Shown: positions 42,427 through 51,704 of the stretch, one piece after another
How positions within the stretch are numbered: position 1 is the first letter of the stretch
Layout of the letters: each line of letters begins with the position of its first letter
Assembly (NCBI GenBank): GCA_016713245.1
Contig: JADJPM010000001.1
Location: forward strand, 1,178,001-1,242,000
Length of the DNA stretch: 64,000 nucleotides
DNA from: Verrucomicrobiaceae bacterium
GTDB taxonomy: Bacteria > Verrucomicrobiota > Verrucomicrobiia > Verrucomicrobiales > Verrucomicrobiaceae
Direction of reading: 5' to 3'
Made by a program: the position numbers and the translations under genes
Notes under the pieces: model-generated
What the model was told of the DNA's origin: nothing
The model's database searches: none
What the model saw: only the letters and a program-made list of their open reading frames with translations

Positions 42427-43470
42427 ATGAGCCAGACCGCCAATCTTCACATCGCCTCCAATATCGCGCTGCCGTCACCGCGTTCGATGGTGGCGGAAAT
42501 CGCGCCGACGGAGGCGCAGACGGCTTTCATCGCTGAATCACGCCGCGAGATCCGCGACATCTTGTTTGGCAAAGACTCGCGATTCCTCGTCGTGCTGGGT
42601 CCGTGCTCGATTCATGATCCGGAGGCCGGTTTGGAGTATGGGCGAAAGCTCGCGGCGCTGGCGCAGGAGCTCAAAGACCGGCTTTGCCTCGTCATGCGCG
42701 TCTATTTCGAGAAGCCACGCACCACCGTCGGCTGGAAGGGCCTCATCATGGACCCGGATCTCGACGGCACCTGCAACATCCCTGACGGCCTCCGCCTCGC
42801 CCGACGCATCTTGCGCGATGTGATCGACCTCGGCCTGCCCACGGCCACGGAGTTGCTCGATCCCATCACGCCGCAGTACATCGCCGATTTGATCTCCTGG
42901 AGCGCCATCGGTGCCCGCACGACGGAATCGCAAACGCATCGCCAGATGGCCTCCGGCCTCTCGATGCCGCTCGGATTCAAAAACGGCACGTTTGGGCACA
43001 TCGCGCCCGCCATCAACGCGATCAAAGCCGCGATGCAGCCGCAGACCTTCCTCGGCGTGAACGAGGATGGCGTGGCCTCCGCCGTGACCACCAGCGGCAA
43101 TCCCGACTGCCATATCATCCTGCGCGGCGGTGAAAGCGGTCCCAACTTCGGCGCGGACAACGTCATGGAGACCATCGACGGCCTCGAAGCCGCGAAGCTG
43201 AAGCCCGCGATCATGATCGATGCCAGCCACGGCAACTGCGCCAAAGACCACCGCCGCATGCCGGATGTCTTCCGCGAAATCGTGCGCCAGCGTGCCGCAG
43301 GCCAAAAGGCCATCATCGGCGCGATGCTCGAAAGCAATCTCGTCGGCGGAAGCCAAAAATTCCCGCAGCCGCTCGATCAACTCGTGCGCGGCCAGTCCAT
43401 CACGGATGCGTGCATCGATTGGGAAACGACGGAGAAGCTGCTGCGCGAGGCGCACGGAGTGCTCAAATGA
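42427..43470 (+). CDS. aroG: 3-deoxy-7-phosphoheptulonate (DAHP) synthase, class I
   Basis: First step of the shikimate pathway: phosphoenolpyruvate plus erythrose-4-phosphate to DAHP. The 347-residue length fits the AroF/G/H type. Signature segments are VVLGPCSIHDPEAGLEYG, MRVYFEKPRTTVGWKGL and GFKNGTFGHIAPAINAI, with IDASHGNCAKDHRR near the C-terminus. The start is MSQTANLHIASN, just after the paired palindromes; longer upstream reading would translate those palindromes and is rejected. The TGA stop is the first three bases of inverted-repeat copy 4. The isozyme name is by family only. Confidence 0.95.
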   Translation: MSQTANLHIASNIALPSPRSMVAEIAPTEAQTAFIAESRREIRDILFGKDSRFLVVLGPCSIHDPEAGLEYGRKLAALAQELKDRLCLVMRVYFEKPRTTVGWKGLIMDPDLDGTCNIPDGLRLARRILRDVIDLGLPTATELLDPITPQYIADLISWSAIGARTTESQTHRQMASGLSMPLGFKNGTFGHIAPAINAIKAAMQPQTFLGVNEDGVASAVTTSGNPDCHIILRGGESGPNFGADNVMETIDGLEAAKLKPAIMIDASHGNCAKDHRRMPDVFREIVRQRAAGQKAIIGAMLESNLVGGSQKFPQPLDQLVRGQSITDACIDWETTEKLLREAHGVLK

Positions 43471-43557
43471 CGAAACCAGAATGGCGAATGAGGAATGAAG
43501 CCCGAATGTTCGGACTTCGACATTCATTCCTCATTCCTCATTCTGGTTTCGTCATTC
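43466..43557. repeat. Inverted-repeat element, copy 4 (aroG/rsuA-like convergence)
   Basis: Two 32-base arms (43468-43499 and 43523-43554) match at 30 of 32 positions in inverted orientation, with a 23-base loop that itself contains CCGAATGTTCGG. The left arm starts TGACGAAACCAGAATG and the right arm ends CATTCTGGTTTCGTCA. Both flanking genes end inside it. Confidence 0.9.
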
Positions 43558-44230
43558 CCACCATCTTCCACTCCCCTTCCGCCAGATCACCGAGCGTATA
43601 TTCGCCAAATCTCTCCCGGTGCAGCTTCTCCACCTGCCAGCCCTGGCTGGCGAACATGCGGCGCACTTGATGGTAGCGACCCTCCGTGATGGTGAGGCGG
43701 GCGGTGCGTGGGGCGAGAATTTCGAGTTTCGCGGGCAAACAGGGCTTCTCCTCGCTGCGGAGCATCAAATCGCCCTTGGCGAAGGTTTCGACGAGTGAGG
43801 CCTCCAAGTCCCGATCGACCTCCGCGACATACGTTTTCTCGATTTCAGCCTTCGGCGAGGTGTAGCGATGCACCAGCGGACCGATGTCGGTGACGAGCAG
43901 CAGGCCGCTCGTGTCCTTGTCGAGCCTTCCCACGCTCGTCACAGCGGGATTGCGGCGCAGCCATTGATCCGGCAGCAGCTCATAAATCGTCGGGCCTTCG
44001 TTTCCATCATGCGTGCAGACGTAGCCGACAGGCTTGTGAAGCATCGCGAGCAATCCATCCGGAGCTTCGAGCGGCTCGTCGTCCACCGTCACAGCACGCG
44101 GATCGACTTTGTGGTCCGCTTTGCTCAAAACGAGGCCGTTGTGCTTCACGCGTCCGTTCTTCACAAACAACACCGCCTCGCGTCGCGAGCAGTAACCGAG
44201 GGAGGAGAGGACTTGATCGAGGCGGCGCAT
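43538..44230 (-). CDS. RsuA-family rRNA pseudouridine synthase
   Basis: A 230-residue enzyme with an N-terminal S4 domain (MRRLDQVLSSLGYCSRREAV) and the catalytic motif GRLDKDTSGLLLVT with the nucleophilic Asp. The length and the segment EGRYHQVRRMFASQG fit RsuA (16S U516), though RluE/RluF-type targets cannot be excluded. The last five or so codons (GMTKPE) come from the right arm of inverted-repeat copy 4, so the natural C-terminus has been shaped by the repeat. Confidence 0.9.
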   Translation of the reverse strand: MRRLDQVLSSLGYCSRREAVLFVKNGRVKHNGLVLSKADHKVDPRAVTVDDEPLEAPDGLLAMLHKPVGYVCTHDGNEGPTIYELLPDQWLRRNPAVTSVGRLDKDTSGLLLVTDIGPLVHRYTSPKAEIEKTYVAEVDRDLEASLVETFAKGDLMLRSEEKPCLPAKLEILAPRTARLTITEGRYHQVRRMFASQGWQVEKLHRERFGEYTLGDLAEGEWKMVGMTKPE

Positions 44231-44275
44231 GCAAAAAAGGAATCGCGGAGATGCTCCGCGATTCCCACGCTGGAT

Positions 44276-45640
44276 TCAATAGCCGTAGTTGAAGGGATCG
44301 CTGTATTTCGGATTCGTGGCGAGCGAGGTGTCCGTGAGCGATTTCATGAAGTTCACCAGATCCGCCTTCTGCTGCGCGGTGAAGTTCGGACGGCGCACGC
44401 CACCGCCCTGTTGCGGAGGGAGGCGCAAGGGCGGGGAGAGGTTCGGATTGTCCACGACCTGGGTGCTGTAGAAATCGACGACCTGTTCCAGCGTGGCAAA
44501 GCGGCCGTCGTGCATGTAGGGCGCGGTGAGCTCGATGTTGCGCAGCGAGCCGACCTTGAACTTGCCGTTGTCGCCCGCCTGGCCAGTGACGCCGCCTTTG
44601 CCGAGATCGACATAGGGGAATTCGAGGCCGTTATTGAAGATGTCCACGTCGGGCACGAAATTATCCGTGCGATGGCAGGCGCTGCAATTGCCCGGGGCGT
44701 TGAAGAGCTGGCGGCCGCGTTCCTCGGACTGCGTCCAGTTGGTTCCCACGACGAAGTTCGTCGTGCGAGCGGCATCAAAGCGGGAACTCACGGAGATGAT
44801 CGAGCGCACAAACTGCGCGAGCGCCTTCGAGATGCGGTCGGAGGTGACACCAGGTGTGCCGAAGACCTGCGTGAAGAGATCGACGTAGAAGGGCTCCGCG
44901 CCGAGGCGGGCCTCCAAAGCGGGGAGCGTCATGCCCATCTCGACGGCGTTTTGAATCGGTTGCAGCACCTGGATTTCCAGTGTGGCGGAGCGTTCATCCC
45001 AGAAGAAGGACTGGCGCTGATACCAGCGGGCATTGCTGAGGCCCATTGAATTGCGATCCGTGCGTCCGCCCTCGAAGCCTTTGCTAAAACGATCTGGATC
45101 CGAGAAACCATGCGCCTGCTGGTGGCAGGAGGAGCAGGAGACCGTTTGGTTTAGCGAGAGACGTTTGTCATAGAAAAGGATGCGTCCCAGCTTCGCACCG
45201 GCATCGGTGGTGATGTTGGTCGCCGGCATGTTGCTCTGATTGGAAATCGGCGGGACGGCGAAATTGGCTGGCAGCGTGGGGTTGTCGTAGTCGTAGGGCG
45301 AGACGGGAAGGTTCACCGCCGTGGCGAGCGTGCTGGTGATGCTGCCCTGCAACGCGGCGGAGTAGGAGGTGCGGTAAAAGAGGTTCGTGGTGGAAGGCGC
45401 ATGCGCCGTGGTGCAATCGAGCCGGCCGTTGTGGACCTTGTAGTTCTGCACGTTGGTCCAGTTCACGAGGTCGGGGGAGCTTTGCAGCGTCCAGACGTGA
45501 TCACCTGGATCGATGATGGTCACGCGGCTGGTGTTCGCCGCTGCGCCGGGCGCAAAGCTGATCGACGAACCTGCCGGAAGCTGGGCCTGGGCCGCCGTGA
45601 CGACGGAGAGAGCGAGGAGGAGATGAAGACGGGATTTCAT
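44276..45640 (-). CDS. Di-haem cytochrome c peroxidase (MauG/CcpA family), exported
   Basis: A 454-residue periplasmic protein with a signal peptide (MKSRLHLLLALSVVTAAQAQ) and two haem sites, CSSCH and CSACH. The segments RILFYDKRLSLNQTVSCSSC, QSFFWDERSATLEIQVLQPI and TAPYMHDGRFATLEQVVDFY are typical of bacterial cytochrome c peroxidases, which reduce H2O2 or oxidise protein or metal substrates. A beta-rich N-terminal domain of about 100 residues (TLQSSPDLVNWTNVQNY) precedes the peroxidase core and resembles domains common in secreted verrucomicrobial proteins. Confidence 0.92.
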   Translation of the reverse strand: MKSRLHLLLALSVVTAAQAQLPAGSSISFAPGAAANTSRVTIIDPGDHVWTLQSSPDLVNWTNVQNYKVHNGRLDCTTAHAPSTTNLFYRTSYSAALQGSITSTLATAVNLPVSPYDYDNPTLPANFAVPPISNQSNMPATNITTDAGAKLGRILFYDKRLSLNQTVSCSSCHQQAHGFSDPDRFSKGFEGGRTDRNSMGLSNARWYQRQSFFWDERSATLEIQVLQPIQNAVEMGMTLPALEARLGAEPFYVDLFTQVFGTPGVTSDRISKALAQFVRSIISVSSRFDAARTTNFVVGTNWTQSEERGRQLFNAPGNCSACHRTDNFVPDVDIFNNGLEFPYVDLGKGGVTGQAGDNGKFKVGSLRNIELTAPYMHDGRFATLEQVVDFYSTQVVDNPNLSPPLRLPPQQGGGVRRPNFTAQQKADLVNFMKSLTDTSLATNPKYSDPFNYGY

Positions 45641-45840
45641 GGGAGGGGTGCTGGTTACACCCGAGTTAGTCCCGCGAGGATAAACAGCCCTGGGGCACGA
45701 AGATGAATAAGAAGTTATTTTTGCGACTTTTCGACTGGGAGATGCGCGAATGAGGCTCTTTCGGCGCTGTGGCAGGGAAACGGGCGTTGAGCCGCCATTT
45801 GGTCGCTTGCAGCAGGAAGGCGAAGGCATAGGCTGCAACC

Positions 45841-46053
45841 ATGAACGCCACGCTCACCGAACCCGTCGAGTCGCTGCTCCGCGAACAAGTCGCCAGCGGA
45901 CAGTTTTCCAGCATCGAGGCCGCGATTGAGAGCGCAGTGAAGACGGTTTTTGGCCGCACGGCTTCACCTGCCCTCGAATCTTTGCTCGATGAAGCCCTTT
46001 CGCATTCAGGTGAACGGATTCCGCTTTCTCAACTACGTGGCAAAGCAGCATGA
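45841..46053 (+). CDS. parD: ParD-type antitoxin
   Basis: A 70-residue protein with the short ribbon-helix-helix look of ParD/CC2985-type antitoxins (MNATLTEPVESLLREQVASG, then QFSSIEAAIESAVKTVF), and a disordered tail that would cover the toxin. It overlaps the toxin gene by four bases (ATGA), typical of this pair. It probably autoregulates the pair. The divergent 200-base region upstream shows no other gene. Confidence 0.85.
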   Translation: MNATLTEPVESLLREQVASGQFSSIEAAIESAVKTVFGRTASPALESLLDEALSHSGERIPLSQLRGKAA

Positions 46054-46358
46054 AGACAGTTGTCTTCAATCCGGTGGCACTGGATGACCTCGACGAGATC
46101 ACCAACTACATCGCGTCGGACAACCCAATGGCCGCCGAAGAGGTGCGAGAGGCGGTTCTCGATACCGCGGAGAGCTTGGGTGCGCACCCCGATTTAGGCA
46201 TTCGTCCCCGGTTCAGCGCTCGTCGGTTTGCCGGCATCCGGTTTCTTCCCACCTCGCGGTACCCGAACTACTTGGTTTTTTACCGCGAGCTATCCAATGC
46301 GGTCGAAATTCTGCGTGTGCTGCACGGCGCGAGGAACCTTCCGCGCTTGTTCGAGTGA
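46050..46358 (+). CDS. parE: ParE/RelE-family toxin
   Basis: A 102-residue toxin of the RelE/ParE superfamily: MKTVVFNPVALDDLDEITNY, then LGIRPRFSARRFAGIRFLPT, and the C-terminal strands YLVFYRELSNAVEILRVLHG and ARNLP. ParE members poison DNA gyrase and RelE members cleave mRNA; the antitoxin type points to ParE. The gene is intact and coupled to its antitoxin, so the system is probably functional. Confidence 0.9.
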   Translation: MKTVVFNPVALDDLDEITNYIASDNPMAAEEVREAVLDTAESLGAHPDLGIRPRFSARRFAGIRFLPTSRYPNYLVFYRELSNAVEILRVLHGARNLPRLFE

Positions 46359-46364
46359 GCCGCC

Positions 46365-48704
46365 TCATTTCCTCACATAAAACAGCGCCCGGTCGTGGCA
46401 GAGGAGGACGAGGTCGAGTTTGCCGTCGGAGTTCAAATCGAGGGCGGTGTAGTCGTGGGGTTCGTTTTCGCGGCCGGATTTGCCGCGGAAGTGGGGATCG
46501 GTCTCGAAGATGCGGAAGTGCATGCGGCTGGTCCATTCCTGGGTCTTGGCCTCGGGCTGGAAGAACTCGATGACGCGGCTCTTGGCGGTGTCGAGCAGGG
46601 CGAGATCATCGATGTCGAGGCCAGAGAAGCTGGCGGAGATCAAATCACTCGGCTGCGTGTCTTTGAGCTCGCTGTCGAAGGTGTGGACGGTCTCAAGCTG
46701 GAGGGAATCGCCATCGAGCGGGGTGATTTGGAAGCTGCTTTTGCCGAGCAGCAGCAGGCGCTGGCTCACGAGGCGGATCAAATCGGGCGTCATCGCGGGC
46801 AGGGGATGGCTGTGCTGGCTGCGGTAAACGCCATCGGCTCCGGCCGTGAGGTCGTAGAGCTTGCTGTGCGCGGTGTCGATGAGCGTGACGCGGAGTTTTT
46901 TGGCGGCGTCGCGGTTCAGCAGGGCGGTGTGGATCTCGGCGCTGGCATCCGGGGCGTTGAACTGCTCCACGATGCTCGCTTTGCCATCGGCGCCGACGCG
47001 GAAGACGCGGGCGAGTAGCTCGCGGGCGATGACGAATTCATCTTTGCCATCGCCATCGAGATCGCCGGTGGTGAGAGCACCGGGGGTGAGCTTGCTCACG
47101 AAGGTATCCGGAATGCCTTCGACGCGTTTGAAGGGTGTTTTGGTATCCGCAGTGCTCACGAGCACCTGCATGGCTCCGATGCTGGAAAACACGGCGAGAT
47201 CACCTTTGCCATCTTGATTGGCATCGAGCACGCGGAGGGCGCTGACGCGGCTGCTGCCGGTCAAAGCGCTGAGTTCGAGACTGGCGGTGGTGAACTTCTT
47301 TTCCTTCGCGGTGATGCTGAGGAGCTGCGGCTTGGATTTGATCTCGACGACGGCGTGAATGCTTCCGGCGATGGTGCCGATGGTGCCGCTGGTGAGGGTG
47401 AGCAGCGTCTCGCCTTCTTTGGCCTGATAAACGATCTCGGGATAGCTGAGGCGGCCTTCGTGCCATTTGGCGATGCCGATGGCCTTTTCGGTGGTGCTCA
47501 AAAGAATGAGTTCGGGCTTCGAATCGCCATCCGCATCGGCGATGAGCATCAACTCGACACCGCCGAGGATGGGAAACTCACGCCCCTGGCTGAAGCCGCC
47601 GTTTTTCTGACCGCTGAAGAGCCACAGGCGGGCGCTTTTCGGCTCGGACATGATCACGTCGGCCTGGCCATCGCCGGTGAGATCGCCGTAAGCCACGGCG
47701 CCGCCTTTGCTTTCGGTGGGCGGCATGGCGTAGCGGATGGTGGAGGCGCGGTCGCTATCCGGCTCGGCCTTCGCTTGAGTGAGTCGAGCCACTTCGATCA
47801 TGCCGGTTTCGTTTTGAATCCATGCCACGCCGGTCTTGCCGCCGCCGAGACGCACGGGATGCAGCCAGTGACGGCTGGCGGGAATCTCGATGCGCCATTC
47901 CTCGCCAAAGCTCTTGTCGTCCTGCTGGAGGCGCACGAGCAGCGCATCGCCCTCTGGCGCGGTGTAAAAGAGATCGGGCTTCGCGTCCGCATTCAAATCA
48001 GCGACATGCAGGCCGGCGCAGCCGCTTTCGCCGAGGGCATAAGTCTGCGGATCAGACCACTCGCCAGCTTTGTCCTTCTGCGTGAGAAGCATGAGCCGTG
48101 TGTCGGTGAGCAAAGCGAGGTCGGTTTTGCCATCCGCATTCAAATCGGCGGCGGCGAGCACCTCGGTGTCCTCGGAGGTGGAATCGAGCGCGAAGTCCTT
48201 TTTCAGCGTCCAGCCACCTTTGCCATCCTGCATGCGCAGCACGAGCTTTTCGTCGTCGGTGATCGCGGCGAGGTCGGGCTTCTTGTCGCCATTCCAATCG
48301 CCCACCGCGAGGGCAAAGGCCGCGTGACCGAGGACGAGCGGCTGTTTGTCGAAGCGCGAGACTTCGAGAATGGGGTTCCAGCGATCCTCGCGGGAGGTTT
48401 TCTCCGGATCGCCGGGCTTCACGCCGTCTTTGCGCTGAAGCAGGATCTCGATGCGGGCGCGGTCGGCATTGATGATGGCGATGTCGGTAAGGCCATCGCC
48501 ATTGAAATCGGCGGCGCGGGGGGAACCCGTGGCCCAATCAAGCTTCACGACTTCGGGGCCGTCGAAGTAGAGAGGGGCAGAAAACGCACTCGAGGCTAGA
48601 ATCAGCGCCGCCAATCCGACTCCGACTCTGACTCCTTCTCCGACTCGTCGGGGCGAAGGATTCTGCGGATGAGGAAGGGAGGAGACGAAGGAGCGCGATT
48701 TCAC
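46365..48704 (-). CDS. Exported FG-GAP/VCBS-repeat protein
   Basis: A 779-residue secreted protein. After an unusually long n-region, a signal peptide (GLAALILASSAFSAPLYF) leads into about nine FG-GAP-type repeats with calcium-loop motifs: ADFNGDGLTDIAI, GDWNGDKKPDLAAI, ADLNADGKTDLALL, GDLTGDGQADVIM, LDANQDGKGDLAVF, GDLDGDGKDEFVI and LDLNSDGKLDLVLL among them. These fold as a beta-propeller that usually binds ligands or other proteins. A later start within the n-region is possible. No enzymatic motif is seen. Confidence 0.88.
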   Translation of the reverse strand: MKSRSFVSSLPHPQNPSPRRVGEGVRVGVGLAALILASSAFSAPLYFDGPEVVKLDWATGSPRAADFNGDGLTDIAIINADRARIEILLQRKDGVKPGDPEKTSREDRWNPILEVSRFDKQPLVLGHAAFALAVGDWNGDKKPDLAAITDDEKLVLRMQDGKGGWTLKKDFALDSTSEDTEVLAAADLNADGKTDLALLTDTRLMLLTQKDKAGEWSDPQTYALGESGCAGLHVADLNADAKPDLFYTAPEGDALLVRLQQDDKSFGEEWRIEIPASRHWLHPVRLGGGKTGVAWIQNETGMIEVARLTQAKAEPDSDRASTIRYAMPPTESKGGAVAYGDLTGDGQADVIMSEPKSARLWLFSGQKNGGFSQGREFPILGGVELMLIADADGDSKPELILLSTTEKAIGIAKWHEGRLSYPEIVYQAKEGETLLTLTSGTIGTIAGSIHAVVEIKSKPQLLSITAKEKKFTTASLELSALTGSSRVSALRVLDANQDGKGDLAVFSSIGAMQVLVSTADTKTPFKRVEGIPDTFVSKLTPGALTTGDLDGDGKDEFVIARELLARVFRVGADGKASIVEQFNAPDASAEIHTALLNRDAAKKLRVTLIDTAHSKLYDLTAGADGVYRSQHSHPLPAMTPDLIRLVSQRLLLLGKSSFQITPLDGDSLQLETVHTFDSELKDTQPSDLISASFSGLDIDDLALLDTAKSRVIEFFQPEAKTQEWTSRMHFRIFETDPHFRGKSGRENEPHDYTALDLNSDGKLDLVLLCHDRALFYVRK

Positions 48705-48752
48705 GACGAGGAGGAGGCGGAGTAGGAGTCGGAGGAAGATTCGCTGACGCGG

Positions 48753-50618
48753 TTACTTTGCTTCCACAGGCGTCGAGAGCATCTGGATGTGCAGCGCATC
48801 GGGATGAGAGTAACTGCCGCTCATCATGGTGCCGAAGTACTTCTGGAAGGTGGCATCGGAGGGACGGTTTTTGGAGTCCACGAGCTTCGCGAGGGCCTCG
48901 CCAGCAGCTTCGGCGGGCTTGGCGTCGTCATCGCCGCCTTTGGCGGGGCCTTTGCCGGGACCTTTTTTCTTGGTGGCGGACTTTTTCTGCGAGGCGGTCT
49001 GCTTGGAGACCATCTCCATGGCGTTGAAGATGGTGCTGATCATCTTGCTCGAATCGGTGACGCCGAGGCCGTTGTAGCCTTTTGGCAGCAAAGCGATCTG
49101 CGCCTGGGCTCGCGGGGTTTCCCAGATGGAGCCGCCGGAGGGGTCCTTCATGCGGCCGAGCACCTTGCGCAGCGCATCGAGCTTGCCGGTGCCGATGAGG
49201 AGATGCTTGCCGGTGTTCACATACGCGATCTCCGGCATGGCGGAGGCACCGCTGCCGCCGCCGCTGGCCTTCAGCGTGTTCACTTTGTAGCCGAGGTAGT
49301 CGCTCTCATCGAAGGCGGCGAAGCCCATGCCGCCGAGGGCGTTTTGAATGCCTTTGAGCGCGATGCCGAGCTTGTCGCCGTTTTTGATTTTGAAGCCCAT
49401 GACCTCGCTCTGCACTTTTCCATCGCTGTCGCTGACCTGGAAATTCGCGCCGTCGAGGCTGCCGAAGAAGTCATCGCGGATTTTGAAGCCGTTTTGCTGC
49501 TCAAAGCCGGCGAGATACATGTTTGCCATCATGCCCATCTGCGGGCTGAGCTTGGTGACCATGCCCATGAGGCCGTCATACATCTTGAGCCACTCGACGG
49601 TGGAAACCTGCGCGCTGGCCACATCGTCGGCGATGAAGGCGGGCAGCTCGACGTCCTTCGCGCTGCTCGATACCCAGGAGAGGATGCCGACGGGCTTCTC
49701 CGGATGGAAAACGAGCACGTCGGAGCGGGAGCGATCATCGGCAAAGTCGAGCGTGATGGCGATTCCTTGGAATTCGTTCAGGCCGACGGCTTCGAGCATC
49801 TGCTCGGGCTTCACATCGCCGAGCGGATTCGCGGCCGCTTTCTTGCCCTCCTTTTTGGCTTCCTCGGCGAGTTTTTCCTTCAGCAGACCCAGCGCCCGCG
49901 TGCCGTTGAAGTAGAGCGTCACATCCGCCACGCCCTCGCGAAGCTGCGCGAGACGCTCGAAGTGGCCGCGGATCTCGGCGCTGGCCTCACCGCTGCCGGA
50001 TTTCACGGCGCCGATCATGTATTCCATGAGCTTGCGATTGGTGGCCTCGATCATGACGCCATCGACAAAGCAAAACGCATCCACCCACGGTGCGTCGGCC
50101 TCTTCGGAGGAGGTCGCGATGCTCACGCTAACGCCGGCGATGTCGAGCGTGCTTTCCTTGAGATCGGGATGGGACTCCTTCTTCAAATGCTCGCGGTGCT
50201 TGCGCTTGTGCTCCTCCTGCTGCGGCTGGTTTTGCGAGGCATCGCTGAGGCCGATGAAGGGAATGGATTGGGTCTTTTCCATCTCCGCGGCATCACCCGC
50301 CACGAAGAAGGCCACCGCTGGGCCGGTCTCGTCCTTGAGCGTGTCGTAAAGGCCGGTGCCATAGACACCTTTGAAATATTTGTCCCAAGGTGTCTCGCCG
50401 TCTTCCTTCATCGGTTCGAGCCAGCGCTTCGTTTCCTCGTCCTGCATGAACTTGCCAAAGGAGCTCTTGTCCCAATCGGCGAGCAGCTCGGGCATGCTTT
50501 TGAAGGCGAGAACGCCGACGGTGTCCTTCGGCATGAGGTTGATCCATTGCTCGACCTTGTCCGCCGCGAAGGCAGGAAGAGCGAGGAGGAGGGTGGTGAT
50601 GAGGAGGAGGGTTTTCAT
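48753..50618 (-). CDS. Exported protein of unknown function
   Basis: A 621-residue protein with signal peptide MKTLLLITTLLLALPAFAAD. The mature part is mixed alpha/beta with repeated strand-helix units (MLSTPVEAK at the end; AVGLNEFQGIAITLDFADDR in the middle), and a Lys/Pro/Gly-rich linker (ATKKKGPGKGPAKGGDDD) near residue 560. It looks like the DUF3352-type layout, which has no known function, but the assignment is weak. It sits between the FG-GAP protein and the S1C protease on the same strand. Confidence 0.65.
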   Translation of the reverse strand: MKTLLLITTLLLALPAFAADKVEQWINLMPKDTVGVLAFKSMPELLADWDKSSFGKFMQDEETKRWLEPMKEDGETPWDKYFKGVYGTGLYDTLKDETGPAVAFFVAGDAAEMEKTQSIPFIGLSDASQNQPQQEEHKRKHREHLKKESHPDLKESTLDIAGVSVSIATSSEEADAPWVDAFCFVDGVMIEATNRKLMEYMIGAVKSGSGEASAEIRGHFERLAQLREGVADVTLYFNGTRALGLLKEKLAEEAKKEGKKAAANPLGDVKPEQMLEAVGLNEFQGIAITLDFADDRSRSDVLVFHPEKPVGILSWVSSSAKDVELPAFIADDVASAQVSTVEWLKMYDGLMGMVTKLSPQMGMMANMYLAGFEQQNGFKIRDDFFGSLDGANFQVSDSDGKVQSEVMGFKIKNGDKLGIALKGIQNALGGMGFAAFDESDYLGYKVNTLKASGGGSGASAMPEIAYVNTGKHLLIGTGKLDALRKVLGRMKDPSGGSIWETPRAQAQIALLPKGYNGLGVTDSSKMISTIFNAMEMVSKQTASQKKSATKKKGPGKGPAKGGDDDAKPAEAAGEALAKLVDSKNRPSDATFQKYFGTMMSGSYSHPDALHIQMLSTPVEAK

Positions 50619-50657
50619 GGCAAAGGGAAGAGGAGACGGAGGCGGAGACGGATTGGA

Positions 50658-51605
50658 TCATTCCGCCGAAGGCGGCGGGAGATAGCGGAAGCCGGCGTTG
50701 GGATTGCGGGGATCGAAGGCGAAGGCTTCGCGATTTTTGAGGAAGAGCTTCAGCATGTTTGCCGGGATGGAGAAGCCGAGGCCTTCCACGCCGACGCCGG
50801 CGGCTTTCATGTTGTTCACGCCGACGACCTCGCCTTTGAGATTGAAGAGCGGGCCGCCGGAATTGCCGGGATTGATCTGCGTGGTGCTTTGAATGTACCA
50901 GCGGCCGCTGTTTTCACGGGCTCGGATGCTGACGATGCCTTGCGAGACACTGCGCTCCAAACCGAGCGGGCTGCCGATGGCGAAGACCTGCTGGCCCTGC
51001 GTGAGCGCATCGGAATCGCCGATGGGGACGAAGGGCAGGCTCTTCACGGCCTCCTCGTCGTCGATTTGAAGGATGGCGAGGTCGAGGTAGCCGTTCATGG
51101 CGATGATCTTCACCTTCGTGAACGACTGCTTCTCCAGGCCGCCCTGCTTCTTTTTGTAAACGAGCACGGTGATCTCGCGCTCGCCGGCGATGACGTGCTG
51201 GTTCGTGATGACATGGCCCATCTTGTTGATGATGAAGCCGGAGCCGAGGCCGGAGGCGGTCTGGATCTGCACGACGGCCTCGGCGACACGTTGGACGTTC
51301 TTTTCGACCGTCATGGCCTCGCGACCCGGTTCGACGAAGTACATGTCCTCGCTCTGCGCGGCGGCTTTTTGGCCTGCGGCGGCGTTTTTGTCCGCCTCCT
51401 TCTCAATGCGGGCGATGTCCGCATGCGGCAGCGTGACGACGGTGGAGCCAAGATCGAGCACGACGGCATCGTCACGCACCTTCAGGACCTCGGCACGGAG
51501 CTCGGAGCCGTTTTTCAGCACGACGAGCATCGTCTCCGCCGCCGGAGCAGCCGTCACGAGCAGGCCGAAGGCCGCGAGCGGCACGAGAAGGGACTTTTTG
51601 GACAT
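50658..51605 (-). CDS. Periplasmic trypsin-like serine protease (S1C, HtrA-like, no PDZ)
   Basis: A 315-residue exported protease with the catalytic triad His (TNQHVIAG), Asp (GYLDLAILQ) and Ser (INPGNSGGPL). A signal peptide (LLVPLAAFGLLVTAAPAAE) and a short N-terminal domain (about 25-80, MLVVLKNGSELRAEVLKVRD) precede it. The C-terminal PDZ domains of HtrA/DegP are absent. It likely degrades misfolded periplasmic proteins or acts on a specific substrate. Confidence 0.9.
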   Translation of the reverse strand: MSKKSLLVPLAAFGLLVTAAPAAETMLVVLKNGSELRAEVLKVRDDAVVLDLGSTVVTLPHADIARIEKEADKNAAAGQKAAAQSEDMYFVEPGREAMTVEKNVQRVAEAVVQIQTASGLGSGFIINKMGHVITNQHVIAGEREITVLVYKKKQGGLEKQSFTKVKIIAMNGYLDLAILQIDDEEAVKSLPFVPIGDSDALTQGQQVFAIGSPLGLERSVSQGIVSIRARENSGRWYIQSTTQINPGNSGGPLFNLKGEVVGVNNMKAAGVGVEGLGFSIPANMLKLFLKNREAFAFDPRNPNAGFRYLPPPSAE

Positions 51606-51704
51606 CACGGTCGGAAAGCTACGCAGCCCCACGAAGAGAGACGAGGACTTTTTGAGCCGGTGAAGGCAAAAGGCGCACTTTGGGTGCCTGCGTGGCCGAA
51701 ACGA

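Noticed and set aside
47214..48599. Plus-strand frame opposite the FG-GAP gene
   Set aside because: The FG-GAP repeats lie on the minus strand with consistent calcium-loop motifs; the plus frame is a mirror of them.
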